Shown here piece after piece: positions 54,649 through 64,000 of a stretch of DNA of 64,000 nt. Position 1 is the first letter of the stretch. Every line of letters begins with the position of its first letter. The position numbers were made by a program, and so were the translations under genes. The notes under the pieces are model-generated. The model was not told where the DNA came from, ran no database searches, and was given only the letters and a program-made list of their open reading frames with translations. The stretch comes from Burkholderia contaminans (lineage in GTDB: Bacteria > Pseudomonadota > Gammaproteobacteria > Burkholderiales > Burkholderiaceae). Location of the stretch: assembly GCF_029633825.1 (NCBI RefSeq), contig NZ_CP090640.1, forward strand, positions 868,001 to 932,000. Direction: 5' to 3'.

Positions 54649-56412
54649 ATGGATTCGCAGGCCAACTCGCTGATCAACCCAGACGCCCGCGCGGGCCTCG
54701 CCAGCCCGGTGCCCGGCGCCGCCGCGGCCGCCGCGTTGCCGGGCGCGGGTGGCGCAGGCGCGGACTTCGGGCTTGGCGGCTTCGCGGAACGCATCCCCGG
54801 CATCTCGCGGATGAAGGGCAACCCGAAGCTGCCGTTCCTGATCGCCGTTGCATTCGCGATCGCCGTCATCACCGCGCTCGTGCTGTGGAGCCGCGCGCCC
54901 GACTACCGCGTGCTGTACAGCAACCTGTCGGATCGCGACGGCGGTGCGATCATTGCCGCGCTCCAGCAGGCAAACGTTCCCTACAAGTTCGCCGATGCCG
55001 GCGGCGCGATCCTCGTGCCGTCGAACCAGGTGCATGAAACGCGCCTGAAGCTCGCCGCGATGGGGCTGCCGAAGGGCGGCTCGGTCGGCTTCGAGCTGAT
55101 GGACAACCAGAAATTCGGCATCAGCCAGTTCGCCGAGCAGATCAACTACCAGCGCGCGCTCGAAGGCGAGCTGCAGCGCACCATCGAATCGATCAACGCC
55201 GTGCGCGGCGCGCGCGTGCATCTCGCGATCCCGAAGCCGTCGGTGTTCGTGCGCGACAAGGAAGCGCCGAGCGCGTCGGTGTTCGTCGACCTCTACCCGG
55301 GCCGCGTGCTAGACGAAGGCCAGGTCCAGGCAATCACGCGGATGGTGTCGTCCGGCGTGCCCGACATGCCCGCGAAGAACGTGACGATCGTCGACCAGGA
55401 CGGCAACCTGCTGACCCAGACCGCGTCGGCATCCGGCCTCGACGCGAGCCAGCTCAAGTACGTGCAGCAGGTCGAGCACAACACGCAGAAGCGCATCGAC
55501 GCGATCCTCGCGCCGATCTTCGGCGCCGGCAACGCGCGCTCGCAGGTCAGCGCCGACCTCGATTTCTCGAAGGTCGAGCAGACGTCGGAAAGCTACGGCC
55601 CGAACGGCACGCCGCAACAGGCCACGATCCGCAGCCAGCAGACCAGCAGCTCGACCGAACTCGCGCAGGGCGGCGCGTCGGGCGTGCCGGGCGCGCTGTC
55701 GAACACGCCGCCGCAGCCGGCTTCCGCGCCGATCGTCGCCGGCAACGGCGCGAACGCGCCGCAGACGACGCCGGTGAGCGACCGCAAGGACCAGACGACC
55801 AACTACGAAGTCGACAAGACGATCCGCCATCTCGAACAGCCGATGGGCAGCGTGAAGCGGCTGTCGGTCGCGGTCGTCGTCAACTACCAGCCGGTCGCCG
55901 ACGCGAAGGGCCACGTGACGATGCAGCCGCTGCCGCCCGCGAAGCTCGCGCAGGTCGAACAGCTCGTGAAGGATGCGATGGGCTACGACGAGAAGCGCGG
56001 CGACTCGGTGAACGTCGTGAACAGCGCGTTCTCGACCGCGAGCGATCCGTACGCCGACCTGCCGTGGTGGCGCCAGCCGGACATGATCGCGATGGCGAAG
56101 GAAGCGGCGAAGTGGCTCGGCATCGCGGCAGCCGCGGCGGCGCTCTACTTCATGTTCGTGCGCCCGGCGATGCGCCGCGCGTTCCCGCCGCCCGAGCCGG
56201 CCGCGCCGGCGCTCGCCGCGCCGGAAGATCCGGTCGCGCTCGACGGCCTGCCGGCGCCGGAGAAGGCCGAGGAACCCGACGCGCTGCTGCTCGGGTTCGA
56301 GAGCGAGAAGAACCGTTACGAACGCAACCTCGACTATGCGCGCACGATCGCCCGCCAGGATCCGAAGATCGTCGCCACCGTCGTGAAGAACTGGGTGTCC
56401 GATGAACGCTGA
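54649..56412 (+). CDS. fliF: Flagellar MS-ring protein FliF
   Basis: Forms the MS ring in the inner membrane, the base for export and rotor. The 587-residue protein has a first membrane helix at about 62-83 ([20 protein letters not shown]). The ring-building domains follow: [40 protein letters not shown] and [21 protein letters not shown] second membrane helix is near residue 490 and the FliG-binding tail ends at [13 protein letters not shown]. The start [10 protein letters not shown] follows CGGAGAAA. It overlaps fliG by 11 bases. Confidence 0.97.
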   Translation: MDSQANSLINPDARAGLASPVPGAAAAAALPGAGGAGADFGLGGFAERIPGISRMKGNPKLPFLIAVAFAIAVITALVLWSRAPDYRVLYSNLSDRDGGAIIAALQQANVPYKFADAGGAILVPSNQVHETRLKLAAMGLPKGGSVGFELMDNQKFGISQFAEQINYQRALEGELQRTIESINAVRGARVHLAIPKPSVFVRDKEAPSASVFVDLYPGRVLDEGQVQAITRMVSSGVPDMPAKNVTIVDQDGNLLTQTASASGLDASQLKYVQQVEHNTQKRIDAILAPIFGAGNARSQVSADLDFSKVEQTSESYGPNGTPQQATIRSQQTSSSTELAQGGASGVPGALSNTPPQPASAPIVAGNGANAPQTTPVSDRKDQTTNYEVDKTIRHLEQPMGSVKRLSVAVVVNYQPVADAKGHVTMQPLPPAKLAQVEQLVKDAMGYDEKRGDSVNVVNSAFSTASDPYADLPWWRQPDMIAMAKEAAKWLGIAAAAAALYFMFVRPAMRRAFPPPEPAAPALAAPEDPVALDGLPAPEKAEEPDALLLGFESEKNRYERNLDYARTIARQDPKIVATVVKNWVSDER

Positions 56413-57397
56413 AGGCTTGACCAAGAGCGCGCTCCTGCTGATGTCGATCGGCGAGGAAGAGGCCGCGCAGGTATTCAAGTTCCTCGCGCCGCGCGAGGTC
56501 CAGAAAATCGGCGCCGCGATGGCCGCGCTGAAGAACGTCACGCGCGAGCAGGTCGAGGGCGTGCTGCACGAATTCGCGAAGGAAGCGGAGCAGCACACCG
56601 CGCTGTCGCTCGATTCGAGCGACTACATCCGCTCGGTGCTGACCAAGGCGCTCGGCGAGGACAAGGCCGGCGTGCTGATCGACCGCATCCTGCAGGGCAG
56701 CGACACGAGCGGCATCGAGGGCCTCAAATGGATGGATTCGGCCGCGGTGGCCGAACTGATCAAGAACGAGCATCCGCAGATCATCGCGACGATCCTCGTG
56801 CACCTCGACCGCGACCAGGCGTCGGAAATCGCGTCGTGCTTCACCGAGCGGCTGCGCAACGACGTGATCCTGCGGATCGCGACGCTCGACGGCATCCAGC
56901 CGGCCGCGCTGCGCGAGCTCGACGACGTGCTGACGGGCCTGCTGTCCGGCAGCGACAACCTGAAGCGCAGCCCGATGGGCGGCATCCGCACCGCGGCCGA
57001 AATCCTGAACTTCATGACGAGCGTGCATGAGGAAGGCGTGCTCGAAAGCGTGCGCCAGTACGACGCCGAACTTGCGCAGAAGATCATCGACCAGATGTTC
57101 GTGTTCGAGAACCTGCTCGACCTCGAGGATCGCGCGATCCAGATGGTGCTCAAGGAAGTCGAGTCGGAAACGCTGATCATCGCGCTGAAGGGGGCGCCGC
57201 CGGCATTGCGCCAGAAATTCCTCGCGAACATGTCGCAGCGCGCGGCCGAACTGCTCGCCGAGGATCTCGACGCGCGCGGCCCGGTACGCGTGTCCGACGT
57301 CGAAACGCAGCAGCGCCGCATCCTGCAGATCGTGCGCAACCTGGCCGAGAGCGGCGCGATCGCGATCGGCGGCAAGGCGGAAGACGCATATGTCTGA
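56402..57397 (+). CDS. fliG: Flagellar motor switch protein FliG
   Basis: Rotor component that touches the stator and generates torque. At 331 residues it is of standard length. The N-terminal part (LTKSALLLMSIGEEEAAQVF) binds FliF. The middle domain has the EHPQIIATILVHLDRDQASE motif (about 120-139) for FliM. The C-terminal torque helix has FVFENLLDLEDRAIQMVLKE with the charged residues of the family, then VESETLIIALKGAPPALRQK. It overlaps fliF and fliH. Confidence 0.98.
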   Translation: MNAEGLTKSALLLMSIGEEEAAQVFKFLAPREVQKIGAAMAALKNVTREQVEGVLHEFAKEAEQHTALSLDSSDYIRSVLTKALGEDKAGVLIDRILQGSDTSGIEGLKWMDSAAVAELIKNEHPQIIATILVHLDRDQASEIASCFTERLRNDVILRIATLDGIQPAALRELDDVLTGLLSGSDNLKRSPMGGIRTAAEILNFMTSVHEEGVLESVRQYDAELAQKIIDQMFVFENLLDLEDRAIQMVLKEVESETLIIALKGAPPALRQKFLANMSQRAAELLAEDLDARGPVRVSDVETQQRRILQIVRNLAESGAIAIGGKAEDAYV

Positions 57398-58073
57398 TTC
57401 GGCGAGCGATCGCGCGGGCACCCTCACCGCCTACCAGCGGTGGGAGATGGCGTCGTTCGACCCGCCGCCGCCCCCGCCGCCGCCCGACGACGCGGCAGCG
57501 GCCGCCGCCGCGCTCGCCGAGGATCTGCAGCGCGTGCGCGACGCCGCGCACGCCGAAGGCCATGCGGCCGGCCACGTCGAAGGCCGGGCGCTCGGCTACC
57601 GTGCCGGTTTCGACCGGGGCCGCGAACAGGGTTTCGAAGCCGGCCAGGCCGACGCGCGTGAACAGGCCGCGCAGCTCGCGGCGCTCGCCGCGTCGTTTCG
57701 CGAGGCCGTGTCGACCATCGAGCACGATCTCGCCGCCGACATCGCGCAGCTCGCGCTCGACATCGCGCGGCAGGTGGTCCGCCAGCACGTGAAGCACGAC
57801 CCGGCCGCGCTGGTTGCCGCCGTGCGCGACGTGCTCGCGGCCGAACCCGCGCTGTCCGGTGCGCCGCATCTCGCGGTCAATCCGGCCGACCTGCCCGTCG
57901 TCGAAGCCTATCTGCAGGACGATCTCGATACGCTCGGCTGGACCGTGCGCACCGACGCATCGATCGAGCGCGGCGGCTGCCGCGCCCACGCCGCGACCGG
58001 CGAGGTCGACGCGACGCTGCCCACGCGCTGGCAACGCGTCGCCGCCGCGATCGGCAAGGTGAGCACGTGGTGA
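57390..58073 (+). CDS. fliH: Flagellar export-ATPase regulator FliH
   Basis: Cytoplasmic stator-like partner of the ATPase FliI. The 227-residue protein has a Pro-rich N-terminal part ([20 protein letters not shown] near residues 11-30), where YQRW is the FliH hallmark. A helical stretch with GxxxG-like repeats follows ([40 protein letters not shown]). The C-terminal domain has [20 protein letters not shown]. It overlaps fliG by eight bases and fliI by seven. Confidence 0.95.
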   Translation: MSDSASDRAGTLTAYQRWEMASFDPPPPPPPPDDAAAAAAALAEDLQRVRDAAHAEGHAAGHVEGRALGYRAGFDRGREQGFEAGQADAREQAAQLAALAASFREAVSTIEHDLAADIAQLALDIARQVVRQHVKHDPAALVAAVRDVLAAEPALSGAPHLAVNPADLPVVEAYLQDDLDTLGWTVRTDASIERGGCRAHAATGEVDATLPTRWQRVAAAIGKVSTW

Positions 58074-59629
58074 CGCGGCCGCCCGAGGCGCTCGCGCACG
58101 ACGGCATGACGCCGCTCGAGCGCGAACTCGCGCTCGCGTCGTTCGGCCCGGACGCGCACAACGCCGCGCTGGACACCGCCCAAGACACCACCCCGCACGC
58201 CGCCGCTGCAGCGGCCGACGCAGCCGGCGCCACGCCGCGCGCACCGCACAACCCGCATCTCGCGCACTGGCGCACCCACCTGAACGGGCTCGCCGCGCGC
58301 AGCCGGCGCGCACTGCCGCTGCGGCCGTGCGGGCGCCTGACGCGTGCGGCCGGCCTCGTGCTGGAAGCGATCGGGCTGCGCCTGTCCGTCGGCGCCGAAT
58401 GCACGATCGAACTGCCGCCCGGCAGCACGCTGCCGCACGCGGAAGCGGAAGTCGTCGGCTTCGCCGGCGATCGCCTGTTCCTGATGCCGACCACCGACGT
58501 CGCGGGCGTGCTGCCCGGCGCGCGCGTATGGCCGCGCGAAAGCGCGCCCGTCGCCGATCCGCTCGCGGGCGCGAAGCGGCTGCCGGTCGGCTGGGAAATG
58601 CTCGGGCGCGTCGTCGACGCGTCGGGCCGCCCGCTCGACGGCCTCGGGCCGCTCGCGTCGAAGGTCGATGCACCGCTGTCGGCGCCGTCGATCAACCCGC
58701 TCGAGCGTGAACCGATCCACCACGTGCTCGACGTCGGCGTGCGCGCGATCAACGCGCTGCTCACCGTCGGCCGCGGGCAGCGGATGGGCCTGTTCGCGGG
58801 CTCCGGCGTCGGCAAGTCGGTGCTGCTCGGCACGATGGCGCGCTACACGAGCGCGGAAGTGATCGTGATCGGGCTGATCGGCGAACGCGGCCGCGAAGTG
58901 AAGGAATTCATCGAACAGATCCTCGGCGAGGACGGGCTCGCGCGCTCGGTCGTCGTCGCGGCGCCGGCCGACGTGTCGCCGCTGCTGCGGATGCAGGGCG
59001 CGGCCTACGCGACGTCGCTCGCCGAGTATTTCCGCGACCAGGGCAAGCACGTGCTGCTGCTGATGGATTCGCTGACCCGCTACGCGATGGCGCAGCGCGA
59101 GATCGCGCTGGCGATCGGCGAGCCGCCCGCGACGAAGGGCTACCCGCCTTCGGTGTTCGCGAAGCTGCCCGCGCTCGTCGAGCGTACCGGCAACGGGCCG
59201 GAAGGCGGCGGCTCGATCACCGCGTTCTACACGGTGCTGACCGAAGGCGACGACCAGCAGGACCCGATCGCCGATTCGGCGCGCGCGATCCTCGACGGCC
59301 ACGTCGTGCTGTCACGCGCGCTCGCCGAGGCCGGCCACTATCCGGCGATCGACATCGAGGCGTCGATCAGCCGCGCGATGACCGCGCTGATCGACGAAAC
59401 GCACCTCGACCACGTCCGGCAGTTCAAGCAGATGCTGTCGCGCTACCAGCGCAATCGCGACCTGATCGCGGTCGGCGCGTACGCGCCCGGCCGCGACGCG
59501 CAGCTCGACCGCGCGATCGCGCTCTATCCGCGCATCGAGGCGTTCCTGCAGCAGGGCTTTCGCGAATGCGCACCGTTCGCGTCGAGCCTCGCCGGGCTCG
59601 ATGCACTGTTCGACGCTTACGGAGGCTGA
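58067..59629 (+). CDS. fliI: Flagellum-specific ATPase FliI
   Basis: Export ATPase that unfolds and releases substrates at the gate. The protein of about 520 residues has a P-loop GSGVGKS at about 246-252 ([19 protein letters not shown]), Walker [21 protein letters not shown] (about 328-347) and the [13 protein letters not shown] segment. The start is GTG (58067 or the next codon, 58070). An Ala-rich extension of about 55 residues precedes the usual N-terminus at [20 protein letters not shown], making it longer than the 440-460 residues common elsewhere. Confidence 0.97.
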   Translation: MVTRPPEALAHDGMTPLERELALASFGPDAHNAALDTAQDTTPHAAAAAADAAGATPRAPHNPHLAHWRTHLNGLAARSRRALPLRPCGRLTRAAGLVLEAIGLRLSVGAECTIELPPGSTLPHAEAEVVGFAGDRLFLMPTTDVAGVLPGARVWPRESAPVADPLAGAKRLPVGWEMLGRVVDASGRPLDGLGPLASKVDAPLSAPSINPLEREPIHHVLDVGVRAINALLTVGRGQRMGLFAGSGVGKSVLLGTMARYTSAEVIVIGLIGERGREVKEFIEQILGEDGLARSVVVAAPADVSPLLRMQGAAYATSLAEYFRDQGKHVLLLMDSLTRYAMAQREIALAIGEPPATKGYPPSVFAKLPALVERTGNGPEGGGSITAFYTVLTEGDDQQDPIADSARAILDGHVVLSRALAEAGHYPAIDIEASISRAMTALIDETHLDHVRQFKQMLSRYQRNRDLIAVGAYAPGRDAQLDRAIALYPRIEAFLQQGFRECAPFASSLAGLDALFDAYGG

Positions 59630-59634
59630 TCCAG

Positions 59635-60093
59635 ATGGCACACGGCTTTCCCCTCCAGTTGCTGCTCGACCGCGCGCAGGAGGATCTCGACTCCGCCACG
59701 AAGCAGCTCGGCACCGCGCAGCGCGACCGCACCGCGGCCGCCGAGCAGCTCGACGCGCTGCTGCGCTACCGCGACGAATACCACGCGCGCTTCTCGCAAT
59801 CCGCGCAGCACGGGATGCCGGCAGGCAACTGGCGCAATTTCCAGGCGTTCATCGATACGCTCGACGCCGCGATCGCGCAGCAGCGCAGCGTGCTGGCCGC
59901 GGCCGAAGTCCGTATCGACGAAGCACGCCCGAACTGGCAAAACAAGAAACGCACCGTCGGCTCGTTTGAAATCCTGCAGGCGCGCGGCGTCGCGCAGGAA
60001 GCGAAACGCGACGCCCGGCGCGAACAGCGCGACGCCGACGAACACGCCGCGAAGATCCTGCGCATGCGGGCCGACGCGGCCCGTTCGTCGTAA
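59635..60093 (+). CDS. fliJ: Flagellar export protein FliJ
   Basis: Coiled-coil stalk of the FliI ring and chaperone escort. The 152-residue protein starts MAHGFPLQLLLDRAQEDLDS and is two long helices (TKQLGTAQRDRTAAAEQLDA and, after a turn near residue 75, AAIAQQRSVLAAAEVRIDEA to the end). It lies five bases after fliI. Confidence 0.95.
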   Translation: MAHGFPLQLLLDRAQEDLDSATKQLGTAQRDRTAAAEQLDALLRYRDEYHARFSQSAQHGMPAGNWRNFQAFIDTLDAAIAQQRSVLAAAEVRIDEARPNWQNKKRTVGSFEILQARGVAQEAKRDARREQRDADEHAAKILRMRADAARSS

Positions 60094-60124
60094 CCGACCA
60101 CCGCATTCGAACGAGAGAACCGAC

Positions 60125-61485
60125 ATGCCTCCCCTGCCCCTGCTCGGCGCGCTGCTCGACACCGCCGGCACCGCACTCAAGGCCGCCCGCGGCGCGGGTG
60201 CGTCCAGCGCCGCCGGCAACGATGCCGCGACCGCGACGACCGCCGTGCCGTTCGCGCAGACGCTGAAGCAAAGCGTCACCACCCGTCGCGACGCGTCGAA
60301 TGCCGACGTGCCGGATGCGTCGACGCAACAGGCTTCGTCGAAGCCGGCCGCCGGCACGAAGCCGTCCGTCAACGATGACGACGACACGACCGACGATACG
60401 ACCACGAACGCCGCCACCAACCCCGACGCCGCCGCGCTCGCGGCGGCCGCGGCCGTGCAGGCGCAACTGCAGGCGCGCACGGACAACGCGGTGCCGACCG
60501 ATGCGGCTGCCGCCGCGGCCGCTGCGCAAAAGACCGCCGTGTCCGGCCAACCCGATGCCACGGCCACGCTGGCGGATCACGCGGCCAGCGACGCGGCCGC
60601 CCAGACCGCCCGAGCCACGCCGGCGACGAGCCGCGACGCGCTGCAGGAAGCGCTCGCCGGGCTGACGGGCGGCTCGGGTGCGATCGCGATGCCCGCGGCC
60701 GGTACGACGGCGTCCGCACCCGCGTCGACCGCGTCGACCGCGGCGACCGCCACGGCCGCGCCGCTGACGCCGAAGGTGCCGACCTTCGACCGCACGCTCG
60801 CCGACGCGAAGGGCGCGCTCGCCACCCAGCAAGCGCCCGCGCAAGCCACCGCACAGGCGCTGCAGGCCAACGCGAACGCGCAGTCGGGCGAGCAGCACGC
60901 GCTCGCGGCAGCCAGCGGCGCGGCGGACCCGGCCGCCAGCGCGACGCTCGCGGCCGGCGCCACGGCTGCGGCCGCGGCCCGAGCGAACCTGCAGCTGTCG
61001 CCGGCCGCGGGGCGATCGCCGCCGCGAACGCGCACGTGCTCGCGCCGCACATCAGCACGCCGGACTGGACGGACGCGCTGAGCCAGAAGGTCGTGTTCCT
61101 GTCGAATGCGCACCAGCAGAGCGCCGAACTGACGCTCAATCCGGCCGATCTCGGGCCGCTGCAGGTCGTGCTGCGCGTCGCGGACAACAACGCGCACGCG
61201 CTGTTCGTGTCGCAGCACCCGCAGGTGCGCGAAGCGGTCGAAGCCGCGCTGCCGAAGCTGCGCGAGGCCATGGAAGCGGGCGGCCTCGGGCTGGGCAGCG
61301 CGACCGTCAGCGACGGCGGCTTCGCCTCGCAGCAACAGAACCCGCAGCAGACCTTCGCCCACGGCCAGCCGTCGCGGCGCGGGAGCGGCGGATCGTCAGC
61401 CGGCGATGCACCGGTCGACGCTGCGCAATCCGCACCGGCCGCCGCGAGCGTGAGCCGCGCCGGCCTCGTCGATACGTTTGCCTGA
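60125..61485 (+). pseudogene. fliK: fliK, hook-length control protein, one frameshift
   Basis: FliK measures the hook and flips the export gate to late substrates through its C-terminal domain. From ATG 60125 (MPPLPLLGALLDTAGTALKA) the frame reads about 295 residues of Ala/Thr-rich, low-complexity ruler, up to SPAAG near 61010. There a run of four G (61009-61012) seems one short. The true frame goes on as AIAAANAHVLAPHISTPDWT DALSQKVVFLSNAHQQSAEL, with the conserved LTLNPADLGPLQVVLRVADN, and stops at 61485. Corrected length is about 453 residues. As sequenced the switch domain is replaced by an Arg-rich tail ending at 61081. Confidence 0.88.
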
Positions 61486-61512
61486 GCATGGCCGCCGCCG
61501 TGCGCGCGCCGC

Positions 61513-63153
61513 TCAGCGGCCGTGCACCGCCGCGGCCGCCTCGCCGCGCGGCGCCGCGCCCTTGCGCGTGGCGACGATGAAATCCGCCGCGCGTTCGCCG
61601 ATCATCACCGACGGCGCATTCGTATTCCCGCCGACCAGCGTCGGCATCACCGACGCATCCACCACGCGCAATCCTTCGACGCCGCGCACGCGCAGTTGCG
61701 GATCGACGACCGCGCGCGCATCCGAACCCATCCGGCAGGTGCCGACCGGGTGGTAGATCGTGTCGGCATGCTCGACGATCGTCTTGCGCAGCTCCGCTTC
61801 GCTCTGGTCCGCCCGCGTGTACAGCTCGCGCCCGCCCTGCGACGCGAGCGGCGCCTGCGACAGGATCTTGCGCATCGCCTGCGTGCCGCGCACGAGCAGG
61901 TCGAGATCGCGCGAATCGCTGAAGAAGCGCGGATCGATCAGCGGTGCGTCGCGCGCATCGCCGCTCGCGAGCGCCACCGTGCCACGGCTGAACGGCCGCA
62001 GTGCACACACGTGCAGCGAATAGCCGAAACCCCAGTGCATCTTGCGGTTGTGGTCGTCCACGAGCGCCGTGCAGAAATGCAGCTGCAGGTCGGGACGCTC
62101 GAGCGACGGATCGCTCTTGATGAAGCCGCCGGCCTCCGCGACGTTGCTCGTCATCATCCCGGTGCGGCTCGAGAAATAGCGCGCGAGCGCGGGCGTCATC
62201 TTCGCGATCCCGCGCAGGCACACGCCGACCAGCTCCGATGAATTCACGCGCGTATTGATGATGAAATCGATATGGTCGATCAGGTTCGTGCCGACGTCCG
62301 GCGCGTCCTGCACGACCGCGATCCCGTGCCGGCGCAACTGCTCCGCCGGGCCGATCCCGGAGCACATCAGCAGTTGCGGCGAATTGAACGCGCCGGCCGA
62401 CAGGATCACTTCCGCGCGCGCGTCGAGCACCTCGACGCGCCCGTTGCGCGCGACAGCGACGCCGGCCGCCCGCTTGCCGTCGAACGTGACGCGCAGCACC
62501 GTCGCATCGGTGATCACATGCAGGTTCGGCCGGTTGCGGCCATAGATATACGCGCGGGCGACGCTGCAGCGCGAGCCGTCGCGGTGCGTGACCTGGTAGA
62601 AGCCGACGCCTTCCTGTGTCGCGCCGTTGAAGTCGTCGTTCAGCGGATAGCCGGCCGCGTGCGCGGCCTGGATGAATCGTTCGGAGAACGGATTGCGAAA
62701 GCGCAGATCCGACACCGTGAGCGGGCCGTCCGCGCCATGCCACGCATCGGCGCCGCGCGCGTTGCCTTCCGCACGACGGAAATACGGCAGCACGTCCTGC
62801 CAGCCCCAGCCCGTCGCGCCGAGCTGCGCCCATTCGTCGTAGTCGCCCGGGTGGCCGCGCGTGTAGATCATCGCGTTGATCGCGCTCGAGCCGCCCATCC
62901 CGCGCCCGCGCGGCTGGTAGCCGCGCCGCCCGCCGAGGCCCGGCTGCGGCACCGTCTCGTAGCCGTAGTTCGTGCCGAGCTTGAACGGCACCAGTGCCGC
63001 GATGCCGACCGGCATGTTGACGAGCAGGTTGCGCTCCGTGTGCGAGCCGGCCTCGATCAGCGCGATCGTTGCATCGGGGCAGGCATCGGCGAGACGGCCT
63101 GCCAGGCTCGAGCCGCCCGAACCACCGCCGACGATGATGTAGTCGTATTGCAT
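61513..63153 (-). CDS. GMC-family FAD oxidoreductase (alcohol/choline dehydrogenase-like)
   Basis: Flavin-dependent alcohol dehydrogenase of 546 residues. It starts MQYDYIIVGGGSGGSSLAGR (FAD motif GGGSGG), then GRGMGGSSAINAMIYTRGHP (GMC signature 1, about 80-99). GAFNSPQLLMCSGIGPAEQL is signature 2 and YHPVGTCRMG lies near the catalytic His. This is the AlkJ/BetA-like branch; no signal peptide is seen. The ATG at 63153 is preferred over one seven codons upstream, because the fold starts at once. Next to an aldehyde dehydrogenase gene on the other strand, an alcohol-to-acid route is suggested. Confidence 0.92.
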   Translation of the reverse strand: MQYDYIIVGGGSGGSSLAGRLADACPDATIALIEAGSHTERNLLVNMPVGIAALVPFKLGTNYGYETVPQPGLGGRRGYQPRGRGMGGSSAINAMIYTRGHPGDYDEWAQLGATGWGWQDVLPYFRRAEGNARGADAWHGADGPLTVSDLRFRNPFSERFIQAAHAAGYPLNDDFNGATQEGVGFYQVTHRDGSRCSVARAYIYGRNRPNLHVITDATVLRVTFDGKRAAGVAVARNGRVEVLDARAEVILSAGAFNSPQLLMCSGIGPAEQLRRHGIAVVQDAPDVGTNLIDHIDFIINTRVNSSELVGVCLRGIAKMTPALARYFSSRTGMMTSNVAEAGGFIKSDPSLERPDLQLHFCTALVDDHNRKMHWGFGYSLHVCALRPFSRGTVALASGDARDAPLIDPRFFSDSRDLDLLVRGTQAMRKILSQAPLASQGGRELYTRADQSEAELRKTIVEHADTIYHPVGTCRMGSDARAVVDPQLRVRGVEGLRVVDASVMPTLVGGNTNAPSVMIGERAADFIVATRKGAAPRGEAAAAVHGR

Positions 63154-63873
63154 GTCACGTCTCCGTCGTGTCATGAAAGGCCGCCACGCGACCGCGTCCC
63201 CTCTTGTAATGTTCGGGCATTGTAGGAATGGCCGTCGCGCACGCGGCGCGCGGATTCAAGAGCGATTCCTCTAAACGCCCGCGTGAACTAAATTTAAGAT
63301 GTATCGATTCGCTTTGCGCGACGCGCCGGCCACGAGAAGCCGATCCGTCGCGAAACGGGAGTGACGACGATGCAGCGCCAGGTTCTGCAGGCCGCGTGTC
63401 GACCGGGTTGTCCGGATGCGATGCGCGCAGCCCGCATTTCATTTCAAACGGCTGCCCGTGCGCGGATGCACGACGTCATGCGCACGGTCGATCGAAATCG
63501 AACGGCACGTGTCGTCGCCGACCGTTTGGACGGTTGGTCGCCGCAGCGGCACGATGCGCCGCGGCATGATGTGACGGACCCGTCGCGCTGCCCCGCTTCG
63601 GAGCGCCGGCGGGTAGTCGGGCAGCCGCGTCGCGCGCCCGGCAACAGTCGCATAGCGCCACCTGCACATGCGCATCGACACGGTTTCCGGATGCGCACAC
63701 CGTCGCGTGGATGCGACGCCCGCTGCACGCTTCAACCGGTTTTCGAGCATACGTCGCATCCGGCCCCGTGCCGCGCGACCCGCACCACCCCGATCCGCGT
63801 CGCCGCGCTCGCCGAGCGTGCGCGTGCGGCGTGACGGCCGGCCGACCAGCCCGGCCCAACTGGAGGAGACGAC
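63154..63873. other. 720-base intergenic region between divergent genes
   Basis: No convincing gene. An AT-rich patch around 63280-63310 may be a promoter. Downstream, a frame from 63361 to 63834 has mixed third-codon bases, many Arg and His, and no recognisable domain, so I do not call it. Confidence 0.45.
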
Positions 63874-64000
63874 ATGAAGAACGACCTGCCCGAACTGGCC
63901 CCGCAAGCGCTGCCGTCGGTGGATGCGCTGACGGCGCTGCTGCGCGACCAGCGCGCGGCCTACCTGCGCGCGCCGTATCCGGCATGGGAAACGCGCATGA
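63874..64000 (+). CDS. Aldehyde dehydrogenase, coniferyl-aldehyde-dehydrogenase-like, 5' end only
   Basis: Forty-two codons are visible, starting MKNDLPELAPQALPSVDALT and continuing to QRAAYLRAPYPAWETRM. The helical N-terminus with YLRxPYPxWxTR is typical of the coniferyl/medium-chain aldehyde dehydrogenase group (CalB-like). GGAGGAG lies six bases upstream of the ATG. The frame is open to the window edge. Divergence from a GMC alcohol dehydrogenase gene supports the assignment; the catalytic domain is not visible. Confidence 0.7.
   Translation, partial: MKNDLPELAPQALPSVDALTALLRDQRAAYLRAPYPAWETRM

Noticed and set aside
63361..63834. 157-codon frame upstream of the aldehyde dehydrogenase
   Set aside because: Mixed third-codon bases, Arg/His/Pro-rich, no domain and several competing frames in the same stretch.

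Overview
The window looks like a piece of a primary chromosome of a Burkholderia species, most like the Burkholderia cepacia complex. The support is very high GC with G/C-rich third codon positions, protein sequences of beta-proteobacterial type, and two back-to-back flagellar blocks of Burkholderia layout. I see no tRNA, rRNA, CRISPR array, prophage or intact insertion sequence.

Layout. 1-1074 is the 5' part of a nucleobase permease that runs off the left edge. 1387-15678 is flagellar cluster I: flgL, flgK, ycgR, flgJIHGFEDCB on the minus strand, then flgA, flgM and flgN on the plus strand. 15850-25854 is housekeeping: GDSL hydrolase, Xaa-Pro aminopeptidase, XRE/cupin regulator, cca, GST, an NDUFA9-like reductase, a soluble lytic transglycosylase and 5-formyl-THF cyclo-ligase. 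25929-29148 is a MarR regulator facing the 5-oxoprolinase genes pxpBCA. 29709-36539 is a TraB/GumN protein and the dipeptide transporter dppABCDF. 36866-44926 holds an MFS symporter, a HiPIP, an FAD oxidoreductase, an AAA ATPase, a nitroreductase, a periplasmic protein, an EEP-family phosphatase/nuclease and fpr. 45630-50963 holds a soluble two-component pair, an amino-acid permease, an XdhC protein and a PepSY protein behind a Fur box. 51233-61485 is flagellar cluster II: fhlB, a FliK-like gene, fliT, fliS and fliE on the minus strand, and fliFGHIJK on the plus strand. 61513 to the right edge is a GMC oxidoreductase and the start of a coniferyl-aldehyde-dehydrogenase-like gene.

Flagellar logic is readable in the DNA. 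Four promoters match the FliA (sigma-28) form of an 8-mer, 11 bases, then GCCGNTAN. They precede flgKL, ycgR, flgMN and fliST-fliK2-fhlB, the late export, anti-sigma, chaperone and brake genes. The rod, hook and export genes have no such box.

Two things stand out. First, two elements of about 285-295 bp (38717-39000 and 44935-45227) share one architecture: three nested or adjacent long stems and highly conserved loops. The stem sequences differ between the copies yet stay self-complementary, which is what a selected fold looks like. I do not recognise the family, and it is the best candidate here for an undescribed element. Second, four genes (flgA, fliK, the FliK-like gene and the XRE regulator) carry single-base frameshifts, mostly in short homopolymers. 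They are either read errors or a strain with damaged flagellar genes.
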